Shown here one piece after another: positions 14,675-22,332 of a stretch of DNA of 64,000 nucleotides. This DNA is from UMGS363 sp051881775 (lineage in GTDB: Bacteria; Bacillota; Clostridia; Oscillospirales; Ruminococcaceae): positions 1 to 64,000 of the forward strand of contig JBJEQN010000026.1 of assembly GCA_051881775.1 (NCBI GenBank), given 5' to 3'. The notes under the pieces are model-generated. The model saw nothing but the letters and a program-made list of their open reading frames with translations, was not told the origin of the DNA and searched no databases. The position numbers and the translations under genes are program-made. Positions within the stretch are counted from its first letter, which is position 1, and each line of letters starts with the position of its first letter.

Positions 14675-16066
14675 TTATTCCTCAATCGTGCCGGGACCTG
14701 TCATATTCCCCTCATGATTGTAATAAATTGCATATTTTCTTCCGTCCTCAAAATCACGGAGAATAACATATGTACCGTTGATGTCCGAATCCGAATCGGA
14801 AAGGGTTATTTTTATTGTTTCGGGATATTCGCTTGGCACAGAAGCCGCCGTGCCCGTAAATACGCCCTTGTCATTTATCATTTCAAAGGTGTTGTCGCTG
14901 TAAAATTCAATGGTACCGAAGCTGAATCTCCATTTGCCCACCACTTTGGAATAACGCTTCGCACTTGATTCGGCAAGCATTTCAAACAAAGCCTCTTGAA
15001 GCTCATCGGAATCGGAATACACTTCCCGTGCAGCCGTTTCCGAAGGCGTATATCCGTCTGAGGACGAGCCTTCAAGTCTTATATACGCCCTTAATATGAC
15101 CGACAGCACAATAAAGCCTATTACAAGCCCGTTCCTGAGCTTATAGCCGCTTTTATGCGGTTTAGGCTTTTTGCTTGCGGCAGGGGACGTTCTCACCGTT
15201 ATTGCCACCTGCCAGCGGTTGCAGTAATAATCGGTAGGAACGGCTCTTGAACCGTAGCCAAAGCCCTCGGCAATGATATGAGCGGTCTTTTTGCCAAAAA
15301 ACTTTCCGTAAAACGCCTCGCACACTCCGCAGCGGAAGTCGTAATCCTCCCTCATATCCTCAAATTCGGGGAGGTCAAAAAATTCTCTCCATTTGGCTTC
15401 ATTGTCCGCAGTTTCGGGAGTCGAAAGTATCTTTCGTAAACGACCAAGCAGCTTTCTGCGCTTTTGAACTTCGCTGTAACCGTCAGTATCGCTGTTCAGA
15501 TCCGCTTTTATGCCGCTGAAATCGTACTTTTCTCCGCTGTCCGCTTCAGTTTCGGTGCAAGGCTCGTCAGTTTTGCCTTCTGCGCTTATATTCGTGAAAT
15601 CAAAGCCCTCTTTATCCGTCACAGGCTCAGATATTTTTTCACCCTTTGCAGTTGTGTCAACGCTGTCAAAGCTGAAGCCCCCGGCTTCTTCCGCAGGCTC
15701 ATTTTCGGTGTCTTTCCTGTGAGCAGCGCCGGACGTTTCGGGAAAAGTAAATTTCTGCCCGTGGTTATCCGAAGCCTGCTCCGGCGCATTTTCCCCTTTT
15801 GCACCGGGGGCAACTGCCGAAAAGCTGTATTCCTGCCTGTTTTCTTCCCCAGCGGACACATTTTCAGCCGAAGCCTGCTTCCCACCGTCATTTTTTTCCA
15901 CGGGAAACCTTTTTGCGTAAGCGCAAGCAGCCTTATATGCGCTGTAGATACGCTTGAACTCCTCGGGATGTTCCTCGGGGTTGTACTTCTTTGCAAGTGC
16001 TGCATAGGCTGTTTTTATTTTCTTTATATCTGTTGTCGGCTCTATGCCGAGTATTTCCCAGTACAT
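14675..16066 (-). CDS. J-domain-like, single-pass membrane protein lacking HPD
   Basis: A 463-residue protein. The first ~55 residues (MYWEILGIEPTTDIKKIKTA...KKYNPEEHPEEFKRIYSAYK) match a J domain, but the HPD tripeptide needed to stimulate Hsp70 is replaced by NPE. Then comes a low-complexity acidic Ser/Ala/Glu region (about 60-190), a folded segment with FFDLPEFEDMREDYDF, one transmembrane helix (about 310-330, GLVIGFIVLSVILRAYI) and a C-terminal ~110-residue lipocalin-like domain (GKWRFSFGTIEFYSDNTFEM). ATG at 16066 is chosen over an upstream frame extension because GAGGGGCGG precedes it. Monocistronic. Role unknown; a membrane-tethered decoy or scaffold is speculation. Confidence 0.7.
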   Translation of the reverse strand: MYWEILGIEPTTDIKKIKTAYAALAKKYNPEEHPEEFKRIYSAYKAACAYAKRFPVEKNDGGKQASAENVSAGEENRQEYSFSAVAPGAKGENAPEQASDNHGQKFTFPETSGAAHRKDTENEPAEEAGGFSFDSVDTTAKGEKISEPVTDKEGFDFTNISAEGKTDEPCTETEADSGEKYDFSGIKADLNSDTDGYSEVQKRRKLLGRLRKILSTPETADNEAKWREFFDLPEFEDMREDYDFRCGVCEAFYGKFFGKKTAHIIAEGFGYGSRAVPTDYYCNRWQVAITVRTSPAASKKPKPHKSGYKLRNGLVIGFIVLSVILRAYIRLEGSSSDGYTPSETAAREVYSDSDELQEALFEMLAESSAKRYSKVVGKWRFSFGTIEFYSDNTFEMINDKGVFTGTAASVPSEYPETIKITLSDSDSDINGTYVILRDFEDGRKYAIYYNHEGNMTGPGTIEE

Positions 16067-16176
16067 TTTACGTCCGCCCCTCTTTTTCTTGTTAATCAAA
16101 GTATAATTTATTCCTGCAAAAAAGTCAATGGTAACGGTCAATACCTTTTCATTACAAAGTAAAGTACGCCGGCAGA

Positions 16177-16218
16177 CAAAAAGATACGCCGTTCACGGAA
16201 AACCGCAAACGGCGTATC
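16177..16218 (-). terminator. Intrinsic terminator of tRNA-Pro
   Basis: On the minus strand, GATACGCCGTT...AACGGCGTATC (16183-16193 with 16208-16218) is followed by TTTTTG. Confidence 0.85.
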
Positions 16219-16249
16219 AAGCCAAATGTTTTGGCTGCCAAAATTTATT

Positions 16250-16326
16250 TGGTCGGAGTGACGGGACTTGAACCCACGGCCTCTACCACCCCAAGGTAGC
16301 GCGCTACCAATCTGCGCCACACCCCG
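16250..16326 (-). tRNA. tRNA-Pro (anticodon GGG)
   Basis: A 77-nt cloverleaf: acceptor CGGGGTG/CACTCCG, anticodon stem CTACC/GGTAG with loop TTGGGGT (anticodon GGG), T-arm GTGGGTTCAAGTCCCGT-like, discriminator A and an encoded CCA. Confidence 0.95.
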
Positions 16327-16397
16327 ACAACGTTATATATTATACTATACCAATTCTGATTTGTCAAGTGTTTTTTCAAAAAAAATTATATTTTTTC

Positions 16398-16437
16398 AAA
16401 AAAATCCGGAGCGCCCCATTTTTCGGGAACGCTCCGG
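16398..16437 (-). terminator. Intrinsic terminator of the Big_2 repeat-protein gene
   Basis: On the minus strand, CCGGAGCG...CGCTCCGG (16406-16413 with 16430-16437) is followed by ATTTTTTTG. Confidence 0.88.
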
Positions 16438-16470
16438 TTGTTTTTGCTTTATTTATCGGGTAAGGTCAGC

Positions 16471-18291
16471 TTATTTTGTTACGCTTCCCTGCTTAACTCC
16501 GATATAATCGCTTCCGCTTCCGCTGATAGCCTTGTCGATCTTATCGGCATAATCGGTGTCCTTAGGATTGTAGAGGATATATACCGTGCGGCTGGAAGTT
16601 CCGTCGGCGGTAGGCACTCTGCAGCTCCATACAGCTTCAATTTCGGGGTCGGTCGCAATAGGCTGTGTGGAGTATGCCACATAGTAGCAGTAAACGCCCA
16701 TATCCTGACGTACAATATCGTTCCTCTTGACAAAATCACATCCAAGACGGGGAACAAGCATATATCTGTTTTCCTTCAGAGTATCGTTGTACCACGAAAT
16801 AAGCTCGTAGTTCAGCGAATCATAGTTTGAGGGGTTCTTATCAAGTACGGTATATGCCTTTATGATCTGGTTCTTGTTTTCATCCTGAGTCTTTATAAGG
16901 TCAAACTTTGCTTCGTCATAGCCAAAAGGAAGAAGGATGAATCTATCCATTTTTTCGACCTTGCCTGTAGAATCGTTGTAACCCTCTACTGTCCATGACT
17001 TGATCTCATCGGAGAATAACATCTTTTCGGGTTTCTCGGTATAAACTACATAATACTCATAGCTGCCGGAATATTTTGCAAAACGTGTGGCAACCTTTGC
17101 TGTATCGTAATTTTCGGGAGCAAGAATGTATCTGAGCGCTGTCTGACCGTTGGAAAGAACGACCGTCTTTGAAATGATCTCGTCCTTGGTCGTCTTCTTT
17201 ACGGGCTGTGAATCGTAAACATCGTAATAGTTGTAATAGCCGACACTCTTGGCAATGAGCGTATTAACATAAGCCACATCATAGCCGAAGGGAACCAGCA
17301 TATACTTCACGTTGCCTGTGCCGATCCTTATCTCGATAACGTAATCGGAATCTACCAGCTTTGTGGGTCTTGTAGCAACGATGTTGTAATATGTGGAATT
17401 TGCCGTTACGGTCACGGGGATATTTGCATAGACCTTAGTATTGTTGGTAAAATACAGCTTGATATTGGCATTTCCTGCCTTTACGCCTGTTACCTTGACA
17501 GTTGACATTCCGTTTTTATCGGAAGTCATGCTTACGGTGGCTACGGCAACATTTGAAGATGCAGCCTTAAGGTAAGGCACCTGTGAAGCTGTTGTATACA
17601 CATTAAATGTTGAGGTCTCGCTCTCGTTGACCTTTACCGCATTTACGGAAGAAAGTATCTTCACATCTTCGGAAGAGCTGTCATCGCTGATGGTGTCATC
17701 ATCATCAAGCTCGGCTCCGTCTACCGTTACATCAATGTACTTATAAATGGTCTTAGGATAGTTCTTTGCATAAACCTTTACTCTTGCTGTGCCTGTGCCT
17801 ACAGCTTTAAGTGTAAGGGTGATATAGTCGCCGTTGAACTTGGCACCGTTCCAGGTAGCCTTTACCACCGACTTATTAGAGGAGGAAACGGAAATAGTAT
17901 GGGTTCCGATAGCCTTTATCTTGACAGTGGTGCTGTCGCCCTTGTCAAGGCTTACCTCGCTCTTGCCGACAGAGATCTTTCCGGCAACCACCGTTACCCT
18001 GCTCTTCAGGGTCTTGCCGTTGACCTTAGCGTAAATGTAGGTACTTCCCACGCCGCGGCCCACTACCTTGCCCTTGCTTGTGACGGTAGCGACAGACTTA
18101 TTGCCCGTAGACCATGTGGGCGTTGAAGTCGTTCCCGTTACTGAAAGAGTGGTGCTGTAGCCTTTGGTAAGTGTGAACGAACTCTTGCTTATTTTGACCG
18201 TAGCCGCAGACGACGGGACCGCCGCAAGGGAAACGACCATAAGCAGCGCAAGAAGACTGCTTAAAAATGATTTAAAAAAACGTTTAGTCAT
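16471..18291 (-). CDS. Secreted Big_2-domain protein with a five-fold C-terminal repeat
   Basis: A 606-residue exported protein. Signal peptide (MTKRFFKSFLSSLLALLMVV..., cleavage near SSAA). Three bacterial Ig-like (Big_2) stretches follow: residues ~30-105 (ATVTSKGKVVGRGVGSTYI), ~108-190, and ~215-300 after an Asp/Ser-rich hinge (DDDDTISDDSSSED). From about 310 on I count five units of 50-65 residues sharing a pattern of charged strand, R/KYMLVPFGYD-like core and YYDVYDSQP-like end (cores KYMLVPFGYD, RYILAPENYD, RFILLPFGYD, RYMLVPRLGCD, VYILYNPKDTD). I do not recognise this repeat. ATG at 18291 has GGAGGGAG upstream. It has its own promoter (18330-18358) and follows a CAP-domain gene. Confidence 0.8.
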   Translation of the reverse strand: MTKRFFKSFLSSLLALLMVVSLAAVPSSAATVKISKSSFTLTKGYSTTLSVTGTTSTPTWSTGNKSVATVTSKGKVVGRGVGSTYIYAKVNGKTLKSRVTVVAGKISVGKSEVSLDKGDSTTVKIKAIGTHTISVSSSNKSVVKATWNGAKFNGDYITLTLKAVGTGTARVKVYAKNYPKTIYKYIDVTVDGAELDDDDTISDDSSSEDVKILSSVNAVKVNESETSTFNVYTTASQVPYLKAASSNVAVATVSMTSDKNGMSTVKVTGVKAGNANIKLYFTNNTKVYANIPVTVTANSTYYNIVATRPTKLVDSDYVIEIRIGTGNVKYMLVPFGYDVAYVNTLIAKSVGYYNYYDVYDSQPVKKTTKDEIISKTVVLSNGQTALRYILAPENYDTAKVATRFAKYSGSYEYYVVYTEKPEKMLFSDEIKSWTVEGYNDSTGKVEKMDRFILLPFGYDEAKFDLIKTQDENKNQIIKAYTVLDKNPSNYDSLNYELISWYNDTLKENRYMLVPRLGCDFVKRNDIVRQDMGVYCYYVAYSTQPIATDPEIEAVWSCRVPTADGTSSRTVYILYNPKDTDYADKIDKAISGSGSDYIGVKQGSVTK

Positions 18292-18329
18292 TTTTTCTCC
18301 CTCCATATTCATTCCAAGATTGTAACTAT

Positions 18330-18358
18330 ATTTTATCACTAATGTCTTATAAAGTCAA
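18330..18358 (-). promoter_or_regulatory. Promoter of the Big_2 repeat-protein gene
   Basis: On the minus strand, -35 TTGACT (18353-18358), 17-nt spacer, -10 TAAAAT (18330-18335), 39 nt before the ATG. Confidence 0.75.
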
Positions 18359-18406
18359 TGAAAATCCCGAAACAATACAATGACAATTGGTAACAATCCG
18401 GTAACA

Positions 18407-19474
18407 TCAGCCGAAAAGCTGCGCCCAGTAATATCTGTAATCGGCATATGCGCTGTAAGACCTTGCCGCACCCATAACGGTATAGGAAGGATCAAGGATA
18501 TTCGCCCTGTGTCCGGGAGAATTCATCCAGTCCGAAACGGTATCCTTTGCGCTGCTTCGTCCTGCGGCAATATTTTCTCCGCCCATAGTGCCTTCAAAGC
18601 CCACTTCTGCAAAAACAGAAAAGCATGAGGTGCCGTCGGGTCTTGTATGGTCGAACAGTTCAAGCAGCTCTTCCGCTCTTATTTCCGCAGCCCTGCACAG
18701 CTTATCGTCAAGGGCAAGAGGCTTTACACCTGCGTTTTCACGCTCGATATTAACGTAATAAAGCACCTGCTCGGCATAACTCATGGAAGAGATCTCGTCG
18801 GTTTCACTGCTGTCTTTATTCTTATCCGAAGCGTCACTTGTGTTTTGATTTTTGGAATTATCTGTATACTTATCCTCAGCCCCGGAAATGCCGTCCGAAT
18901 TTCTGCCGCCGGAGGTAACGGTGACCTTTATCAGCTTGCTTATGGACTTATCCTCTTTAAGGTAGACCTTGACATAAGCGGAGCCGGCTTTTTTGCCCGT
19001 TACCTTGAAGGTAAAGCTGTTACCCTTCATTGTTCCTGTCGAAACGGTAACGATATTCTTGTCAAGTGATACGCATTTTACCTTTTTGGTACCCTTTACG
19101 GTAACAGTTACCGTCTTTGAGCCGCCGGGCGCAACGGACACGGAGGAGCTTTTCAGCTTTATGCTGCCTGCAACCACTTTAACGGTGCATTTGTAGCTTT
19201 TGCCGCCGGATTTTGCAGTTATAACAGCCTTGCCTGCGGAAACTGCGGTGACCTTGCCCGAAGAGCTTACCGAGGCGATCTTTTTATCGGAAGATGACCA
19301 TGACACCTTGCCGGAAACACCTGTCAGCTTAAGGGTGTAGGAAGTCCCCGGCACCATTTTTATCGAAGTTTTGTTAAGGCCCGTTTTTGCGGCAAATATC
19401 TGCATTCCGGCAACCGAAACCACCAGAGCGAGAGATACCGCCAGCGAAACAATGCGAAAAAGCCATTTTTTCAT
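18407..19474 (-). CDS. Secreted Big_2 plus CAP (SCP/PR1-like) domain protein
   Basis: A 355-residue exported protein. Signal peptide (MKKWLFRIVSLAVSLALVVS...), a Big_2-like domain (about 30-105, ASVSSSGKVTAVSAGKAVIT), a second Ig-like domain (about 108-185), a Ser/Asp/Lys linker, and a C-terminal CAP domain (about 235-355) with YYVNIERENAGVKPL, DHTRPDGTSCFSVF, GENIAAG and SPGHRANILDPSYTVMG, which includes the conserved His/Glu/His set. CAP proteins are secreted and often bind the cell envelope; activity is unknown. ATG at 19474 is selected by GGGGGT spacing and signal-peptide fit. It is divergent from the DUF3783 gene. Confidence 0.88.
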   Translation of the reverse strand: MKKWLFRIVSLAVSLALVVSVAGMQIFAAKTGLNKTSIKMVPGTSYTLKLTGVSGKVSWSSSDKKIASVSSSGKVTAVSAGKAVITAKSGGKSYKCTVKVVAGSIKLKSSSVSVAPGGSKTVTVTVKGTKKVKCVSLDKNIVTVSTGTMKGNSFTFKVTGKKAGSAYVKVYLKEDKSISKLIKVTVTSGGRNSDGISGAEDKYTDNSKNQNTSDASDKNKDSSETDEISSMSYAEQVLYYVNIERENAGVKPLALDDKLCRAAEIRAEELLELFDHTRPDGTSCFSVFAEVGFEGTMGGENIAAGRSSAKDTVSDWMNSPGHRANILDPSYTVMGAARSYSAYADYRYYWAQLFG

Positions 19475-19529
19475 AATAATACCCCCATACATCCGCAAAA
19501 TCATACCGATCTTGTATTTATTTAACAAT

Positions 19530-19558
19530 ATTATAGCATTGTTATAAATGCCTGTCAA
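19530..19558 (-). promoter_or_regulatory. Promoter of the CAP-domain gene
   Basis: On the minus strand, consensus -35 TTGACA (19553-19558), 17-nt spacer, -10 TATAAT (19530-19535). Confidence 0.85.
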
Positions 19559-19564
19559 CAAAAT

Positions 19565-19593
19565 TTGACGTATCGCAGAAAATATGTTATATT
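19565..19593 (+). promoter_or_regulatory. Promoter of the DUF3783 gene, back to back with the CAP promoter
   Basis: -35 TTGACG (19565-19570), 17-nt spacer, extended -10 TGTTATATT (TATATT at 19588-19593). The two -35 boxes of this divergent pair are only 6 bp apart. Confidence 0.75.
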
Positions 19594-19625
19594 ATATAGT
19601 ATAAGTACAGAAAGGATGCTCCGAA

Positions 19626-20006
19626 ATGAGATCAAGAATAATAAAGACCGTTCCCGAAACGGTGATCGCATACAAAACAGATGAATATACCCAAAAGCTG
19701 CGCAGGATAGCTTCTTCAAACAACATAAAGCTGACGGAAGCCGCCGCAGACAGCGCAGGTGAGGCTGTGGGCTATCTTGCAGGTTACGCAGGCTTCTCTT
19801 CAAACGGTTCGTCGGAGGAAGCGGAGGACAGCTGCATAATTTTTGCAGGACTTTCAAGCCGTCAGATAGATTTGTTCCTGTCGGATATGCGCAAAAACGG
19901 GGTGTCTGTTCCCCTTAAAGCCGTTGTGACCGCTTCAAACCAAAGCTGGAGCCTTAAAAAGCTTCTTTCCGAGCTGAAAAAAGAGCGTGAAAAACTAGGC
20001 GGATAA
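19626..20006 (+). CDS. DUF3783-domain protein
   Basis: A 126-residue soluble protein. The C-terminal half (CIIFAGLSSRQIDLFLSDMR...VPLKAVVTASNQSWSLKKLLSELKKE) matches the DUF3783 pattern seen in Clostridia: a small alpha/beta unit whose end predicts as a helix. The N-terminal half is Ala/Ser-rich and weakly conserved. AGAAAGGA lies about 12 nt upstream of ATG. Monocistronic behind its own promoter. No function is known. Confidence 0.75.
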   Translation: MRSRIIKTVPETVIAYKTDEYTQKLRRIASSNNIKLTEAAADSAGEAVGYLAGYAGFSSNGSSEEAEDSCIIFAGLSSRQIDLFLSDMRKNGVSVPLKAVVTASNQSWSLKKLLSELKKEREKLGG

Positions 20007-20047
20007 GGCGATAAACTCAAAAAAATCAGTTTTTTTCAAAAAAAGCC

Positions 20048-20075
20048 TTGACAAACGGATTTTCTGTGTTATAAT
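20048..20075 (+). promoter_or_regulatory. Promoter of infC-rpmI-rplT
   Basis: -35 TTGACA (20048-20053), 16-nt spacer, -10 TATAAT (20070-20075). It drives a ~180-nt leader before infC. Confidence 0.85.
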
Positions 20076-20079
20076 ATTA

Positions 20080-20255
20080 ACGTTGGCTTTTAAAGTCATA
20101 TGTAAAACAAAGCAGAACTTCCGTTCTCACCCTGCCGCATGAGGCGAGCAGCGGTCAATACTTTTATATACAGCGGCAAAGGGGCAATACCGTGCAGCCG
20201 CAGTTTGTGTGTAATTTGTATGAGCGGAAATTTCTGTTTCCGCTCATTTTTATTT
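20080..20255 (+). promoter_or_regulatory. infC operon leader with transcription attenuator
   Basis: The leader ends in a strong intrinsic terminator: TGAGCGGAAA (20221-20230) pairs with TTTCCGCTCA (20237-20246), followed by TTTTTATTTT. Upstream are short complementary segments (CCTGCCGC/GCGGCA) that could form alternative pairings. In Firmicutes this operon is controlled by an L20-sensing leader acting by premature termination; the position fits that class, but I cannot fold it here. Confidence 0.7.
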
Positions 20256-20266
20256 TGGGGGTGCTT

Positions 20267-20788
20267 ATTATAAGCGTTAAAGAATTACAGATTAATGAAG
20301 AAATTAAGGACAAGGAAATCCGTGTCATTGATTCCGACGGTTCTTCTATCGGCGTTATTTCCGCCAAGGAGGCTCTTAAACTCGCCGAGGAAAAGGACCT
20401 TGATCTGGTAAAGATCGCTCCGCAGGCAACTCCGCCCGTGTGCAAGATCATGGATTACGGAAAGTACCTTTTTGAACAGGGCAAACGCGAAAAGGAAGCA
20501 AAGAAAAATCAGAAGGTCGTTGACGTTAAGGAGATCAGAATGTTCTCCACCATCGACACAAACGACTTCAACACCAAAGTCAATCAGGCTATCAAGTTCC
20601 TTAAGGGCGGCGACAAGCTCAAGGTCTCCGTTCGTTTCCGCAAGCGTGCCATTGCGCACCCGCATCTCGGCGAGGAGCTTCTTGACAAGTTCAAGGAAGC
20701 CTGCTCGGAATACGGTACAGTTGAAAAGCCGTCAAAAATGGAGGGACGCGCACTCGTTATGTTCGTTTCCCCTAAGGCTTCAAAATAA
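20267..20788 (+). CDS. infC: Translation initiation factor IF-3
   Basis: A 173-residue factor that binds the 30S subunit and proofreads start codons and initiator tRNA. The N-domain begins ISVKELQINEEIKDKEIRVI. PPVCKIMDYGKYLFEQ is the family signature (about 60-75), and the C-domain has KGGDKLKVSVRFRKRAIAHP. No ATG is available: an upstream reading frame would run through the terminator. GGGGGTG (20257-20263) is followed by CTT ATT ATA, so initiation at ATT (20267) or ATA (20270) is inferred, as known for E. coli infC (AUU), allowing IF3 to control itself. Confidence 0.92.
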   Translation: MISVKELQINEEIKDKEIRVIDSDGSSIGVISAKEALKLAEEKDLDLVKIAPQATPPVCKIMDYGKYLFEQGKREKEAKKNQKVVDVKEIRMFSTIDTNDFNTKVNQAIKFLKGGDKLKVSVRFRKRAIAHPHLGEELLDKFKEACSEYGTVEKPSKMEGRALVMFVSPKASK

Positions 20789-20844
20789 AATTTCAGCGGC
20801 TTTGTGCGTTATGCGCAGGTCTAAATTTAAAGGAGGATATACCT

Positions 20845-21042
20845 ATGCCTAAGCAGAAAACTCATTCAGGCGCTAAGAAGCGTTTTAAGCTCACCAAGAA
20901 CGGTCTTGTTAAGTATCAGAAGACCAACAAGAGACACAGACTGACCCAGAAGGCTACAAAGCGCAAGAGAATCGCAAGAGCAGCAGGCTACGCAGGCTCT
21001 GCAAACGCTCCAACAGTAAAGAAGCTTATCCCTTATATGTAA
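20845..21042 (+). CDS. rpmI: 50S ribosomal protein L35
   Basis: A 65-residue, very basic protein starting MPKQKTHSGAKKRFKLTKNG, standard for L35. AAAGGAGGATATACCT provides the ribosome binding site. Second gene of infC-rpmI-rplT. Confidence 0.98.
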   Translation: MPKQKTHSGAKKRFKLTKNGLVKYQKTNKRHRLTQKATKRKRIARAAGYAGSANAPTVKKLIPYM

Positions 21043-21095
21043 TGGGCAGACAGCTGTTGAACGTCAACTACTAAATTTAACGGAGGTAAAAGATT

Positions 21096-21449
21096 ATGGC
21101 TCGTGTTAAGGGAGCAATGGCTACTCGTAAGAGAAGAAATAAAACATTAAAGCTTGCAAAGGGCTACTGGGGCGCTAAGAGCAAGCATTTCAAGATGGCT
21201 AAGGAAGCCGTTATGAAATCCGGCAACTATGCCTATGTAGGAAGAAGACTTAAGAAGAGAGATTTCAGAAAGCTCTGGATCACCAGAATTTCTGCTGCTT
21301 GCAAGCTCAACGGAATGAACTATTCCACATTTATGAACGGTCTTAAGAAGGCTGGCATCACACTCAACAGAAAGATGCTTTCCGAAATTGCCGTTAACGA
21401 CGCAGCAGGCTTTACAGCACTTACAGAAAAGGCTAAGGCTGCTCTTTAA
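21096..21449 (+). CDS. rplT: 50S ribosomal protein L20
   Basis: A 117-residue protein of standard length that nucleates 50S assembly and, in Firmicutes, represses its own operon through the leader. Signature: KGYWGAKSKHFKMA and AYVGRRLKKRDFRKLWITRI. SD ACGGAGGT lies upstream. Followed by a terminator hairpin. Confidence 0.98.
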   Translation: MARVKGAMATRKRRNKTLKLAKGYWGAKSKHFKMAKEAVMKSGNYAYVGRRLKKRDFRKLWITRISAACKLNGMNYSTFMNGLKKAGITLNRKMLSEIAVNDAAGFTALTEKAKAAL

Positions 21450-21466
21450 TTAAAAATGCTTATGAG

Positions 21467-21499
21467 GTCAGAAGTAATAAATTTTTACTTCTGACTTTT
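21467..21499 (+). terminator. Terminator behind rplT
   Basis: GTCAGAAGTAA (21467-21477) pairs with TTACTTCTGAC (21485-21495), followed by TTTT. The U-tract is short, so some read-through into the downstream methyltransferase gene is possible. Confidence 0.75.
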
Positions 21500-21534
21500 G
21501 CAGTTTATGATGATACTTTTAGGAGGAGAACATT

Positions 21535-22332
21535 TTGCCGCAGATGATAACATCGGAAAGCAATCCAAGCGTCAAGCTTTACAGAAAGCTTGTTTCCGCA
21601 AAGAAATACCGCTCAGAATATAATATGTTTCCTCTTGAGGGGCTGCGGCTGGTAAAGGACGCCGCAGAGGAAAATGCAGAGCTTCACTGCGTTATGATAA
21701 CGGAAAGCTGTATGAAAAAGCTGTCCGAACGCAGCGACGCATTGGATTTTCTTCCCGAAAAAACACGGGAAAAGGCTCTTGTCATAACGGACAGCATAGG
21801 CGAAAAGCTGGCTTCTACCGACGGAACACAGGGTATCTTCGCCATATGCAGAACGCCTGCACTCCCCTCTCTTTCGGACACGGTCAACGCAGACGGCAGG
21901 TATATTATGCTCTGCAGCATACAGGACCCGGGCAATATGGGTACTGTCATAAGGACAGCCGACGCAATGGGAGTGAGCGCAGTTATAGCCTGCGGCTGCT
22001 GCGATATATTCAGCCCCAAAACGGTGCGCTCCACAATGGGCAGCCTGTTCAGAATGAAGCTGTGTATCGCCTCTGAGGACGAAGCCTTTGAGGAATTTGC
22101 GGCAAAGGGGATAAAGACCTACGCCGCTGTTATCGACAAGGACGCTTTATCCCTTACGGACTGCCGCTTTACAGACGGTTCCGCCGTTCTTATCGGCAAC
22201 GAGGGCAACGGACTTCCCGAGGAAACGGCTATGCGCTGCTCGGAAAGGCTCACTATCCGTATGCACGGCACCGTTAATTCCCTTAACGCCGCAACCGCTG
22301 CGTCCATAATAATGTGGGAGCTGACAAAATGA
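21535..22332 (+). CDS. SpoU/TrmH-family RNA 2'-O-methyltransferase
   Basis: A 265-residue SPOUT enzyme. An N-terminal substrate-binding domain (about 1-100, NPSVKLYRKLVSAKKYR) resembles the SpoU substrate-binding fold. The C-terminal knot domain has motif 1 QDPGNMGTVIRTADAMG (with the catalytic-type Asn/Arg), motif 2 IGNEGNGLP and motif 3 MHGTVNSLNAATAASIIMWE, which binds S-adenosylmethionine. It resembles TsnR/RlmB-type rRNA methylases; the target nucleotide is not inferable. TTG at 21535 is chosen because AGGAGGAG sits 6 nt upstream, while the ATG three codons on is too far. The stop overlaps dprA by ATGA. Confidence 0.9.
   Translation: MPQMITSESNPSVKLYRKLVSAKKYRSEYNMFPLEGLRLVKDAAEENAELHCVMITESCMKKLSERSDALDFLPEKTREKALVITDSIGEKLASTDGTQGIFAICRTPALPSLSDTVNADGRYIMLCSIQDPGNMGTVIRTADAMGVSAVIACGCCDIFSPKTVRSTMGSLFRMKLCIASEDEAFEEFAAKGIKTYAAVIDKDALSLTDCRFTDGSAVLIGNEGNGLPEETAMRCSERLTIRMHGTVNSLNAATAASIIMWELTK

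Noticed and set aside
20192..20266. ATG-less extended frame for infC
   Set aside because: The frame runs through the attenuator hairpin and would add a hydrophobic N-terminus foreign to IF3.
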